64,000 bases of DNA, taken from NCBI GenBank assembly GCA_942490995.1, contig CALOBG010000005.1, forward strand, positions 55,941 to 119,940, in the 5' to 3' direction. Below are positions 7,444 through 16,461 of this stretch, piece by piece. Position 1 is the stretch's first letter. The number at the start of each line of letters is the position of its first letter. Origin of the DNA: UBA981 sp942490995 (GTDB lineage Bacteria; Pseudomonadota; Gammaproteobacteria; Ga0077536). A program made the translations under genes and the position numbers. The notes below the pieces were generated by a model. That model had not been told where the DNA came from and did not search any database. It saw only the letters and a program-made list of their open reading frames with translations.

Positions 7444-7509
7444 TGTCATTGCGACGATACCCATTCGGCACCGGTGTCGAGTTAGTGTCATTGCGACGAT
7501 ACCCATTCG
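7439..7509. repeat. 29-bp direct repeat at a convergent gene junction
   Basis: Two identical 29-bp copies (7439-7467 and 7481-7509), 42 bp apart. The first contains the stop of the VWA-FHA gene. The second, read on minus, contains the last codons and stop of tilS (EWVSSQ). A shorter related string GTCATTGCGAC recurs near 41838. This looks like a local 42-bp tandem duplication. Confidence 0.9.
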
Positions 7510-8912
7510 AGTACCAGGCCGGGCTGGTCGGCCGGGGTGCTGAAGCCGCGGCATACACATTCGGCGCCGACCGCTGCCAGTTGTCCGTCGATCAGCAGCA
7601 GTGGCATGGTCACGCGCCGCCACGGCGGCACGCCCCATTCCTGAAACAATTTTTTCAGGCTCTGGCTGTGAGTACGCGTCACCGGGTGGCAGCGCTCGCC
7701 GCCACGGCGAAAGCCAATGCGGACCAGACCGCTCGACAAACGTGCTGCATCCAGCGCCGGCGCCGGCCCGCGAACGGCGCGCAATACGCCCCACGGCAGA
7801 CGCAGCTCGGTGCCGGGATCCCAGGCTAATAGCTGGCCAGGATCCGGGGCCGGACAGGCGCGCATGAAGTACAGGCGTTCGCGATACCGCCGCACCTCGG
7901 TGCCGCCCCATGCCACCAGCGGATTGGCGTCCTCGCGTGCCGAACACAGCCGCTGCAGGATCTCGCGCAGCCGGCGTTCGCCGGGCGGGGACAACCCGGC
8001 ACGCACCAGTGCGCGACGCAGAACCACCGCCTGCATGCCGGCATCACAAGCGCGCAGCACGCGTAATTCAAGCTCCATCGGTGTCGTCGTACCGACCGCG
8101 AGGATCGTGTCCGCACGCCGATCGAGGCTGTCGGCGAGTTGCGACTGAATGCCGGCCAGGCGGCGCAGGCCGGCGGCGGCGCCCGGATAACAGGTTTCGA
8201 GATGCGGCAACAGTTCATGGCGCAGCCGGTTGCGCAGAAATCGCCGATCGTGATTGCCGGGATCGTCGACCCAGGCAAGTGCGTGCGATTTGGCATAGGC
8301 GCTGATCGCGGCCACCGAACAGTGCAATAGCGGCCGTCCCAGGTGTACCGCGCCAAACGCACGCAATTCGCGCATCGCGGCCAGACCGTGCGGTCCGGCG
8401 CCGCCGAGCACCCGGTGCAGTACGGTTTCGGCCTGGTCATCGGCATGGTGGGCGGTCAACACGCAGGTGCGCGCGCCGAGAGTACTGCTCAACGCCCGGT
8501 AACGCTGCGCACGCGCCCAGGCTTCGACGCTACTGCCTTGCGGCGGCCGTTCGGAAACACCCACAACCGCACAGTTGACGCCGGCCGCGTGCGCCGCTTC
8601 ACGGCAGTGCGCAGCCCACTGCCCGCTCTGCGCATGCAGGCCGTGATCGACATGTAAGGCGCGAATACGCAGTCCGGCCGCGCGCGCGAACGCCACCGCC
8701 ACGTGCAGCAATACACTGGAATCGCGACCGCCACTAAAGGCGACCAGAAGTTCGTCGCAGTCGCTCGCTGCAACGATCCGGTTCAGGGCAGCGTTGGCTT
8801 GCGCGCCAAGGTCCGCGGCGCTCCTCGTCGCGGTCACTTGCGTGGCGGTACGCGGACCCCGCGGTCCACGGATGGAGCGCCGACCCGGCCGCTCATTTCT
8901 CCGTGTACTCAC
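7488..8912 (-). CDS. tilS: tRNA(Ile)-lysidine synthase
   Basis: TilS converts C34 of tRNA-Ile(CAU) to lysidine, switching its reading from AUG to AUA, and is essential. The PP-loop AFSGGRDSSVLLH is near residue 58, followed by ALHVDHGLH and TAHHADDQAETVLHR, both typical. The C-terminal part fits the substrate-binding domains, giving 474 residues in all (E. coli about 430). The start is GTG at 8912, overlapping the end of accA by 20 bases, so the first 30 or so basic residues may not be translated. Gene order accA-tilS is common in gammaproteobacteria. It is the last gene of the long rpsB-to-tilS run. Confidence 0.94.
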   Translation of the reverse strand: MSTRRNERPGRRSIRGPRGPRTATQVTATRSAADLGAQANAALNRIVAASDCDELLVAFSGGRDSSVLLHVAVAFARAAGLRIRALHVDHGLHAQSGQWAAHCREAAHAAGVNCAVVGVSERPPQGSSVEAWARAQRYRALSSTLGARTCVLTAHHADDQAETVLHRVLGGAGPHGLAAMRELRAFGAVHLGRPLLHCSVAAISAYAKSHALAWVDDPGNHDRRFLRNRLRHELLPHLETCYPGAAAGLRRLAGIQSQLADSLDRRADTILAVGTTTPMELELRVLRACDAGMQAVVLRRALVRAGLSPPGERRLREILQRLCSAREDANPLVAWGGTEVRRYRERLYFMRACPAPDPGQLLAWDPGTELRLPWGVLRAVRGPAPALDAARLSSGLVRIGFRRGGERCHPVTRTHSQSLKKLFQEWGVPPWRRVTMPLLLIDGQLAAVGAECVCRGFSTPADQPGLVLEWVSSQ

Positions 8913-9882
8913 CGATCGCGGCGAGTCGCGCGCGGCGCGTTCGGATCAGCGTTTCGGTATCCATCGCCAGCAGCGGTTCCAGCGCCGTATCGAGCGCCTT
9001 GCGCAGGGTCTGCGCGGCCGCCACCGGATTGCGGTGCGCGCCGCCCAGCGGTTCGGCGATCACCGCGTCGATCAGACCCAGTTTGGACAGACTGGCCGAG
9101 GTGATCCCCATCGCTTCAGCCGCGTCGGCGGCCCGCTCGGCGCTTTTCCACAGGATCGACGCACAGCCTTCCGGCGAAATCACCGCGTAAGTCGCGTATT
9201 GCATCATCATGACCCGATCGGCCACCCCGATCGCCAGCGCGCCACCGGACCCACCCTCACCGATCACGGTCGCGATAATCGGCGTTTTCAGCGCCGACAT
9301 GACCAGCAGATTGCGCGCGATGGCTTCGCTCTGGCCGCGTTCTTCCGCACCGATCCCGGGGTAAGCGCCGGGCGTATCGATGAAGGTCAGCAGCGGCAGG
9401 CGAAAACGCTCGGCCAGGTGCATGATACGCAGCGCCTTGCGGTAACCTTCCGGCCGCGGCATGCCGAAATTGCGCTCCAGGTTGTCCTTGGTATTACGGC
9501 CCTTCTGGTGTCCGATGAAAGCGACACTCATGTCGTTCATACGTGCCACCCCGCAGACGATGGCCGGATCGTCAGCGTAAGCCCGATCGCCGTGCAGTTC
9601 GTGCACCTCGTCGAACAGATGGGCAACGTAATCGAGCGTGAAGGGACGGCGCGGATGGCGCGCCAGCCGCGCAATCTGCCACGGTTTCAGGGCCGCGAAA
9701 ATCTGCCGCGTCAACTCTTCGGAGCGTTTGCCCAGGCGACCGATTTCCTCCGAGATATTTACTTCAGAGTCGTGCCCGACCAGGCGCAGTTCCTCGATCT
9801 TGGCTTCGAGCTCGGCTATCGGCTGCTCGAAATCAAGAAAGTTGAGGTTGAATTGGGTCGCTTCCGCGCGTGGTTCCGCCAT
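8893..9882 (-). CDS. accA: Acetyl-CoA carboxylase carboxyltransferase subunit alpha
   Basis: The alpha half of the carboxyltransferase that, with AccD, moves CO2 from biotin to acetyl-CoA to make malonyl-CoA, the first committed step of fatty acid synthesis. The 329 residues are close to the usual 315-320. Recognisable parts are the N-terminal NFLDFEQPIAELEAKI helix, TPGAYPGIGAEERGQSEAIA and GEGGSGGALAIG, which form the oxyanion and CoA pockets. It lies 35 bases after dnaE, the order found in E. coli (dnaE-accA). Confidence 0.97.
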   Translation of the reverse strand: MAEPRAEATQFNLNFLDFEQPIAELEAKIEELRLVGHDSEVNISEEIGRLGKRSEELTRQIFAALKPWQIARLARHPRRPFTLDYVAHLFDEVHELHGDRAYADDPAIVCGVARMNDMSVAFIGHQKGRNTKDNLERNFGMPRPEGYRKALRIMHLAERFRLPLLTFIDTPGAYPGIGAEERGQSEAIARNLLVMSALKTPIIATVIGEGGSGGALAIGVADRVMMMQYATYAVISPEGCASILWKSAERAADAAEAMGITSASLSKLGLIDAVIAEPLGGAHRNPVAAAQTLRKALDTALEPLLAMDTETLIRTRRARLAAIGEYTEK

Positions 9883-9917
9883 AAGTTTCTACCGTAGTAC
9901 CGTGTGTACGTGCGACT

Positions 9918-12900
9918 TCAGTACTCGACCCGCACGCGCTGCTCGCCGAGGTATTGTCGCAGGCCGTCGATGAGCTTGTCATTTACCTGCACCCGCCAGT
10001 CGTCGCTGAGTTTGAGGCGGGCGCGCGCGCTGCTGCGGTCGTATTCGATCGCGACCGGACAATTGCCGTTGTGGCGGTGTGTCGTGATCGCGTTGCGCAG
10101 CGTGTCCATGAAACCATTGCCGAGTTCCGCCTCCGTGACGTTCACGACCAGCGCGCGGGCGAGACGATTGCGCGCTTCATCCAGGGCCATGATCTCTTCG
10201 CATTGGATGCTGTAATCGCCGGAAAAATCATCGAGTTCGCAGTTGCCCTCTATGACCACGATCTGATCGGCGACGAGCTTGTCCATACAGCGCTCAAATA
10301 CCTCGCGATAGACGGTCACCTCGACACGCGCGGTCTTGTCGTCCAGGGTTGCGATCGCCATGCGACCACGCCGCGTCTTGATAATACGCACGCCCATGAT
10401 CAAGCCGGCCACGCGCTTCTTGCCCGGGCGCAGATCGGCGAGGGTGGAACTCGCGAAATTGTTCAATTCGGAGCGATAACGGTCGACCGGGTGTCCGCTC
10501 AGGTACAGGCCGAGGGTTTCTTTTTCGCCGGCGAGCAGTTCCTCCTGGCTCCAGTCACGAACCTCGGCGAGGGCAGCGAGATCGATCGCGGGCGCCGCCT
10601 CGTCAGTGGCGGCGCTGGTTTCGAGACCGAAAAAGTCGGACTGCCCGGAAATTTTTGCCTTGACGTGCTGATCGGTCACCTGCAGGGCGCCATCGAGCCC
10701 GGCCATCAGGCGCGCCCGCGAGTAACCGAAACCATCCAGGGCGCCGGCTTTGATCAGGGCTTCGAGGGCGCGACGATTGAGTTTCCGATCACCATTGCGT
10801 TTACACAGATCGACCAGATCGCGGTACTCGCCGTCACTCACGCGCTGCTCGACCATGGCGGTAATGACCGCCTCGCCGAGGCCTTTCAGTGCGCCCAATC
10901 CGTAACGGATAGTGCTGTCGTCGGCAACGCTGAAGCGAAATGCACACTGGTTGATGTCCGGTGCGACGACGGTCAGGCCGAGGTGGCGACACTCTTCGAT
11001 GAGACGCACGACCTTGTCGGTGGAATCCATGTCGGCGGACAGCACCGCGGCCATGAACGCCGCCGGGTAATGCGTTTTCAGCCAGGCCGTCTGGTAGGCG
11101 ACCAGTGCGTACGCGGCGGAGTGTGATTTATTGAAACCATAGCCGGCGAATTTTTCCATGAGATCGAAAATGAACGTCGCGTCGGCATTCGAAATGCCGT
11201 TGCGGCCCGCGCCGCTGACGAAAATTTCGCGCTGCTTGGCCATTTCTTCCGGCTTTTTCTTGCCCATCGCGCGCCGCAACAGGTCCGCCGCGCCGAGGGT
11301 AAAGCCGGCCAGTACACGCGCGATCTGCATGACCTGCTCCTGGTACAGGATCACGCCATAGGTCGGTTTCAGGATCGGCTCCAGGGCCGGATGCGGATAC
11401 CTGACCACCGCCTTACCGTGTTTGCGATCAATGAAATCATCGACCATGCCCGATTGCAGTGGACCGGGCCGGAACAGCGCAACCAGCGCGATGAGGTCTT
11501 CGAACGAATCCGGCTTGAGGCGCTTGATAAGCTCTTTCATACCACGCGATTCGAGCTGAAAAACCGCCGTGGTGCGCGCGCTCTGTACCAGTGAGAACGT
11601 CGCCTCGTCATCGAGGGCAAGCTGCAGGATATTGATCGGCGCCAGGGCGGCCTGCAGGCGGGCAGCGTTGATGTCCTTCACGGCCCAGTCGATGATAGTC
11701 AGTGTACGCAAGCCGAGGAAATCAAATTTCACCAGGCCGATGGATTCGACGTCGCCCATGTCGAACTGGGTGACCAGACCGTCACTGCCCTGTTCGCAGT
11801 ACAGCGGCATGAAATCGGTCAGCGCGCTCGGCGCGATCACGACCCCGCCGGCGTGACGCCCGGCGTTGCGCGCCAGGCCTTCGAGCCTTAAGGCAAGATC
11901 GATAATCCCGCGCACGTCATCTTCGTCGGCATAACGCTGTTTCAGTACCGGCTCTTCATTCAGGGCCCGGGTCAGGGTCATCTGCGGGTCGAACGGTACG
12001 AGTTTGGCCAGCTGGTCGACGAAACCGTAGGGCATGCCCAGCACTCGGCCGACGTCACGCAGCACTGCTTTAGCCGCCATCGTGCCGTGCGTGATGATCT
12101 GCGCAACCTTGTCGCGACCGTAGCGTGAGGCCACGTACTCGATCACTTCGTCGCGCCGGTCCATGCAGAAGTCGATATCGAAATCCGGCATCGATACCCG
12201 TTCGGGATTCAGAAAACGCTCGAACAGCAGGTCGTACTCGATCGGATCGAGTTCAGTGATGCCCAGAGCGAACGCCACCAGCGAACCCGCACCCGAGCCG
12301 CGGCCCGGCCCGACCGGGATGTCGTGTTCCTTGGCCCACTCGATAAAATCGGAAACGATAAGGAAATAACCGGCGAAACCCATCGCCGTGATCACGGCCA
12401 GTTCGCTGTCCAGGCGCTGCTGATATTGCTCGCGATTGAGGGCTACGCTCAGGTCGGGTTTAATCGCACCGCTGGCGGCGCGACGCTCAAGGCCGAGGCG
12501 GGATTTTTCCTGTAGCACGGTATCAACGCCGCGCTCGGCGCCGGCCGGATACTCGGGCAGGTGATAAACGCCGAATTCAAGCTCCAGGTTACAGCGCATG
12601 GCGATGTTGACCGAGTTCGCCAGCGCCCCGGGCAGGTCAGCGAATAAATCGCACATTTCCTGCTCGCTGCGCAGGTATTGTTCGGCCGAGTAATCGCGCG
12701 GGCGGCGCGGGTCGGCCAGGGCGCGGCCCTGGTGGATGCACACGCGCGCTTCGTGGGCTTCGTATTCGTCGGCTTTAAGAAAGCGTACATCGTTACTTGC
12801 AACCAGCGGCGCATTGAGTCGTGCGGCGCAATCAATCGCCATCTCGTTGTAGCGCGCCTCGCGCTCGCGGCCGGTGCGTGTGATCTCGATGAAGTAGCGA

Positions 12901-13391
12901 TCGTCGAGCAGACCCAACCAGTACTCGATCCGCGCCTGCATCGCCTCCGCGCGTCCCTCCGCGGCGAGACAACCGAGATCACCGGCGATGCCGCTCGACA
13001 GGACGATCAAACCCTTGAGCACCTCGCGATCGAACCACGCCTGCTCGACCAGGGCCACGCCGGCGCGCTGACCGAAGCGATAGGCGCGGGTCAGAAGCTG
13101 ACTCAGGTTGCGATAGCCGGCGTTGTTCTGACACAGCACCAGCAGTTTGTAGCGCTCCGGTCCGTCGCCGTCGTTCGCGACCCACAGCTCGGCTCCGGCG
13201 ATCGGCTTGACCCCGCTGTTGATCGCGGCGCGATAAAGTTTCGGCAATCCGAATACATTGTTCTGATCGGTCAGGGCAACCGCTGGCATACCGAGCGCCG
13301 CGCACTCGCCGACCAGCTGCGGGATGCGCACGATGCCGTCGCTCAGGGAGTACTCACTGTGCAGATGCAGGTGAACGAAGCGCGGCTCCAT
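9918..13391 (-). CDS. dnaE: DNA polymerase III subunit alpha
   Basis: The replicative polymerase subunit, 1157 residues from the chosen start (E. coli 1160). The N-terminal PHP domain begins FVHLHLHSEYSLSDG. The catalytic palm has GRGSGAGSLVAF and MPDFDIDFCMDRR with the metal-binding Asp residues. Helix-hairpin-helix, OB-fold (VAGLIMGVRIIKTRRGRM) and the tau-binding C-terminal region follow. ATG at 13391 is chosen because it overlaps the rnhB stop by one base (TGATG) and matches family N-termini; the frame stays open to 13553 but that stretch is rnhB. Confidence 0.97.
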   Translation of the reverse strand: MEPRFVHLHLHSEYSLSDGIVRIPQLVGECAALGMPAVALTDQNNVFGLPKLYRAAINSGVKPIAGAELWVANDGDGPERYKLLVLCQNNAGYRNLSQLLTRAYRFGQRAGVALVEQAWFDREVLKGLIVLSSGIAGDLGCLAAEGRAEAMQARIEYWLGLLDDRYFIEITRTGREREARYNEMAIDCAARLNAPLVASNDVRFLKADEYEAHEARVCIHQGRALADPRRPRDYSAEQYLRSEQEMCDLFADLPGALANSVNIAMRCNLELEFGVYHLPEYPAGAERGVDTVLQEKSRLGLERRAASGAIKPDLSVALNREQYQQRLDSELAVITAMGFAGYFLIVSDFIEWAKEHDIPVGPGRGSGAGSLVAFALGITELDPIEYDLLFERFLNPERVSMPDFDIDFCMDRRDEVIEYVASRYGRDKVAQIITHGTMAAKAVLRDVGRVLGMPYGFVDQLAKLVPFDPQMTLTRALNEEPVLKQRYADEDDVRGIIDLALRLEGLARNAGRHAGGVVIAPSALTDFMPLYCEQGSDGLVTQFDMGDVESIGLVKFDFLGLRTLTIIDWAVKDINAARLQAALAPINILQLALDDEATFSLVQSARTTAVFQLESRGMKELIKRLKPDSFEDLIALVALFRPGPLQSGMVDDFIDRKHGKAVVRYPHPALEPILKPTYGVILYQEQVMQIARVLAGFTLGAADLLRRAMGKKKPEEMAKQREIFVSGAGRNGISNADATFIFDLMEKFAGYGFNKSHSAAYALVAYQTAWLKTHYPAAFMAAVLSADMDSTDKVVRLIEECRHLGLTVVAPDINQCAFRFSVADDSTIRYGLGALKGLGEAVITAMVEQRVSDGEYRDLVDLCKRNGDRKLNRRALEALIKAGALDGFGYSRARLMAGLDGALQVTDQHVKAKISGQSDFFGLETSAATDEAAPAIDLAALAEVRDWSQEELLAGEKETLGLYLSGHPVDRYRSELNNFASSTLADLRPGKKRVAGLIMGVRIIKTRRGRMAIATLDDKTARVEVTVYREVFERCMDKLVADQIVVIEGNCELDDFSGDYSIQCEEIMALDEARNRLARALVVNVTEAELGNGFMDTLRNAITTHRHNGNCPVAIEYDRSSARARLKLSDDWRVQVNDKLIDGLRQYLGEQRVRVEY

Positions 13392-14008
13392 CAGGCCTCC
13401 GATGGCGGCGTCAGCAGGCGCCGGACCGGTGCGAAACTGCGACGATGAACCGGTGAAACCCCGTGGCTGGCGAGCGCCCGCAGATGTTGGGCGGTCGGAT
13501 AACCCTTGTGGCGATCGAACCCATAATGCGGATAGCGCTGATGCAGCTCGCACATCAGACGGTCACGGCTGACCTTGGCGATAACCGAGGCCGCGCTGAT
13601 GCTCGGTTCGAGCGCATCACCGCCGATGATCGCGCGCGCCGGGCACGGCAACTGCGGGCAGAATTTTCCGTCGATGAGCACCGCATCGGGCCGCACGCCG
13701 AGGTCGGATACCGCCCTGCGCATCGCGAGCAGGGTCGCGTGGTGAATATTGAGCTGGTCGATTTCAACGATATCAGCGTAACCCACGCCGACCGCGACCG
13801 CCGCGTGTCGAATAAGATCGTACAGCGTCGCGCGTTGACCGGCAGTCAGCTTTTTTGAGTCATTGAGGCCAGCGGGGTGCAGATGGCCGAGGATCACGGC
13901 CGCTGCAACGACGGGTCCGGCCAGGGGACCACGGCCCGCCTCGTCAACGCCGGCGATCGCAGCAGCGCGCTCGACCGGTCGCGCAACACCGACGTCGGAT
14001 CCGTTCAT
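13391..14008 (-). CDS. rnhB: Ribonuclease HII
   Basis: RNase HII cuts RNA in RNA-DNA hybrids, including single ribonucleotides in DNA. The active-site strand AGVDEAGRGPLAGPVVAAAV supplies the first Asp and Glu; SAASVIAKVSRDRLM is the second signature and the GFDRHKGYPT segment is typical. The start at 14008 gives an ATGA overlap with the lpxB stop; an ATG three codons earlier (14017) is possible. About 205 residues, normal for the family. Order lpxB-rnhB-dnaE is conserved. Confidence 0.96.
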   Translation of the reverse strand: MNGSDVGVARPVERAAAIAGVDEAGRGPLAGPVVAAAVILGHLHPAGLNDSKKLTAGQRATLYDLIRHAAVAVGVGYADIVEIDQLNIHHATLLAMRRAVSDLGVRPDAVLIDGKFCPQLPCPARAIIGGDALEPSISAASVIAKVSRDRLMCELHQRYPHYGFDRHKGYPTAQHLRALASHGVSPVHRRSFAPVRRLLTPPSEA

Positions 14009-15162
14009 GACCCGCATCCGGCACGTTCCAGGATCACCTCTGCCGCGCGTGCGGCCGCGCCGCGGCGCATCGTCGCGTGCAGTTCACGACTGCGTCGACG
14101 ATAGCGTTCAGTACGTACGTCATCATCGAGCCAGGCCAGCGTCTCCGCCGCCAGTCGCGGCGGGGTCATGGCGTCCTGGATCAGCTCCGGTACCAGGGCC
14201 TCGTCGGCAATGATGTTTGGCAGTGCGATGCGCGGAATGGTCACCATACGCTTGATTATATGGTAGCTGAGCGCAGCGAGGCGGTAACCGACCACCATCG
14301 GCGTGGCGCACAACAGCGCTTCGAGAGTGACCGTGCCCGATGCCACGAGCGCGACGTCCGCAGCGCTAAGCGCTTGATGTGAAAGGCCCGCAACCACCGT
14401 ACACGGCAGCCCACGCAGACTCGCTCGGACCACCGGCAGCTGGTTTTCGTGGGCCACGCCGAGGACGAACCTGGCCTCGGGCCGGCGTGCGGCGATCAGC
14501 ATCGCGGCGTCGACAAAAGGTGGCAGCAGGCGTTCGATTTCCTGCTGCCGGCTGCCGGGCATCAAGGCAATCAATGGTCCCGCCGGCGGCAGCCCGAGCG
14601 CGACTCGAGCGCCGACCCGGTCCGGTTCGAGCGGTAGTTCATCGGCCAGCGGGTGGCCGACGCAATGGGTCTCGATGCCGTGGGCGCTGCAGTACTCCGC
14701 TTCGAATGGCAGCAGCGCGAGCAACACGTCGGTACTGCGAGCCAGGGAACGCGCCCGCCCGGCTCGCCAGGCCCATAGCTGAGGGCAGACGTAGTGGACC
14801 GTCGTGATCCCGTGAGCTTTGAGTCTGCGTTCCAGACCGAGATTGAAATCAGGCACATCGATGCCGATGACGACATCGGGGGGGTCGGCGACGAAATCGG
14901 CCTCGAGCTGTGCCCGCAGTCGCAGCAGTCGCGGGTAGCTGCGAAGTACTTCGACCAGACCCATGACCGACAACTGACTGATGTCAGCCAGGCTTGCGCA
15001 GCCGGCCGCGCGCATATGCGGACCGGCCATGCCGCGAAATGTCGCATTCGGCGCGCGTGCGCGCAAAGCCCTGATCAGGGCGCCGCCGAGCCGGTCGCCC
15101 GACGCTTCACCGGCGACGATGCCGACGCGGAAACCACGCTGCGTTGTCATTCCAGCGGCCAT
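14005..15162 (-). CDS. lpxB: Lipid-A-disaccharide synthase
   Basis: A peripheral inner-membrane glycosyltransferase that joins lipid X and UDP-diacylglucosamine to form the lipid A disaccharide. The 385 residues match the family. The N-terminal GEASGDRLGGALI loop, IGIDVPDFNLGLERRLK and CPQLWAWRAGRARS are characteristic, as is LMPGSRQQEI in the nucleotide-binding half. The start may be the first ATG or one four codons later (15150). It follows lpxA by 32 bases. Confidence 0.97.
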   Translation of the reverse strand: MAAGMTTQRGFRVGIVAGEASGDRLGGALIRALRARAPNATFRGMAGPHMRAAGCASLADISQLSVMGLVEVLRSYPRLLRLRAQLEADFVADPPDVVIGIDVPDFNLGLERRLKAHGITTVHYVCPQLWAWRAGRARSLARSTDVLLALLPFEAEYCSAHGIETHCVGHPLADELPLEPDRVGARVALGLPPAGPLIALMPGSRQQEIERLLPPFVDAAMLIAARRPEARFVLGVAHENQLPVVRASLRGLPCTVVAGLSHQALSAADVALVASGTVTLEALLCATPMVVGYRLAALSYHIIKRMVTIPRIALPNIIADEALVPELIQDAMTPPRLAAETLAWLDDDVRTERYRRRSRELHATMRRGAAARAAEVILERAGCGS

Positions 15163-15194
15163 TGCGGCCTTGCCGTGTGCGGTACGCGCGTCGC

Positions 15195-15968
15195 TCAGCG
15201 CACGATGCCACGGACCGATTTACGAATGAACGCTGACAATTTGCCAGTCGGCGCGAACTGCTCGGCTTGCTGATCGATGTAGCGAAGCGCGTCCTCCAGG
15301 CTGTTGCCCTGGCGGTACAGGGCCCGATAGCAGCGCTTGATCGCCGCGATTGTTTCGAGGTCCACCCCACGCCGCTTGAGTCCCTCGCGATTGATACAGC
15401 GCGGGCGGGCGGTATTACCGTTCACGATCACGAACGGTGGCACGTCGCGGACCACGATCGTGGCAATCGCCGAGAAACTGCCCTCGCCCATGCGACAGAA
15501 TTGATGTACCCCGGTAAAGCCACCGAGGATCACGTAGTCGTGGATCTCGACGTGCCCGGCGAGCGTCGAGTTATTTGCGAACACCGTGTGATTGCCGACC
15601 TGACAATCGTGGGCGATGTGACAATAGCCCATGATCCAGTTTTCGTCGCCGAGCCGGGTTACGCCGCCGCCGGCCGGGGTGCCGCGATTGATACTGCAGT
15701 ATTCCCGGATCACGTTGCCACGGCCGATCTCGAGTCGCGAAACGCCGCTGCCGTCGAATTTTTTATCCTGCGGCTGATCGCCGATCGAGCAGAACGGGAA
15801 GATGTGATTGTCCGGACCGATCACGGTCGGGCCTTTGATCATGCAATGCGAATCGATACGCGTACGCGCTCCGATCTCGACCCCGGCCCCGATTGAAACC
15901 CACGGACCGATCTCCGCGTCCGCGGCGATGACGGCGTCGGGATCGATCTGTGCGGACGGGTCAATCAC
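15195..15968 (-). CDS. lpxA: UDP-N-acetylglucosamine acyltransferase
   Basis: The first enzyme of lipid A synthesis; it moves a 3-hydroxyacyl chain from acyl-ACP to the 3-OH of UDP-GlcNAc. The N-terminal two thirds is a hexapeptide-repeat left-handed helix (repeats such as IDPDAVIAADAEIG). The catalytic His lies in GGFTGVHQFCRMG. The C-terminal helical domain (REGLKRRGVDLETIAAIK) is typical. 257 residues against about 262 in E. coli. Two bases separate it from fabZ. Confidence 0.97.
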   Translation of the reverse strand: MIDPSAQIDPDAVIAADAEIGPWVSIGAGVEIGARTRIDSHCMIKGPTVIGPDNHIFPFCSIGDQPQDKKFDGSGVSRLEIGRGNVIREYCSINRGTPAGGGVTRLGDENWIMGYCHIAHDCQVGNHTVFANNSTLAGHVEIHDYVILGGFTGVHQFCRMGEGSFSAIATIVVRDVPPFVIVNGNTARPRCINREGLKRRGVDLETIAAIKRCYRALYRQGNSLEDALRYIDQQAEQFAPTGKLSAFIRKSVRGIVR

Positions 15969-15970
15969 GG

Positions 15971-16414
15971 CTATACCGCTCGTTCCGTGGTCATGAATTC
16001 GGCGATTGCGACGGTTTTGTCGTCGACTTTGGCGCTGGCGTCAAAGCGATAGATGCCACGGATCTCTCGAGTCAGGGTCGCGTCGATGATCAATTGATCA
16101 CCGGCGGTGACAGGTTTTTTGAAGCGCGCCTTATCGATACCGACGAGGTAATACACATTGCCGGCGTCGCCCCGCGCCTGGTTCGAGTAGAACGCCAGCA
16201 TGCCGGTAGCCTGGGCCATGGCTTCGAGGATCAGTACGCCCGGCATAATCGGGTGGCCCGGGAAGTGGCCCTGGAAAAACGGTTCATTGATGGTGACGTT
16301 CTTGATCGCCCTGATCGATTCAAATGCTTTGTATTCGATGATGCGGTCGATGAGCAGGAACGGATAGCGGTGCGGCATCGTGTCCAGGATCTTCGAAATC
16401 GACAAATCTTCCAT
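15971..16414 (-). CDS. fabZ: 3-hydroxyacyl-ACP dehydratase FabZ
   Basis: Dehydrates 3-hydroxyacyl-ACP in fatty acid elongation and so competes with LpxA and LpxD for the same substrate, which explains its place between them. Hot-dog fold signatures are MPHRYPFLLIDRI with the catalytic His and GHFPGHPIMPGVLILEAMAQ with the catalytic Glu. ATG at 16414 gives 147 residues, the usual size; the frame is open further upstream but that stretch is not family-like. Confidence 0.97.
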   Translation of the reverse strand: MEDLSISKILDTMPHRYPFLLIDRIIEYKAFESIRAIKNVTINEPFFQGHFPGHPIMPGVLILEAMAQATGMLAFYSNQARGDAGNVYYLVGIDKARFKKPVTAGDQLIIDATLTREIRGIYRFDASAKVDDKTVAIAEFMTTERAV

Positions 16415-16461
16415 CGCGCCCTCCCTGCTCGCATCCGCGGCATTGTGCGCGGACACAGATA

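Noticed and set aside
13391..13553. Upstream extension of dnaE to 13553
   Set aside because: The extra 54 codons lie inside rnhB and do not resemble DnaE; the ATG at 13391 fits the family N-terminus and the one-base overlap.
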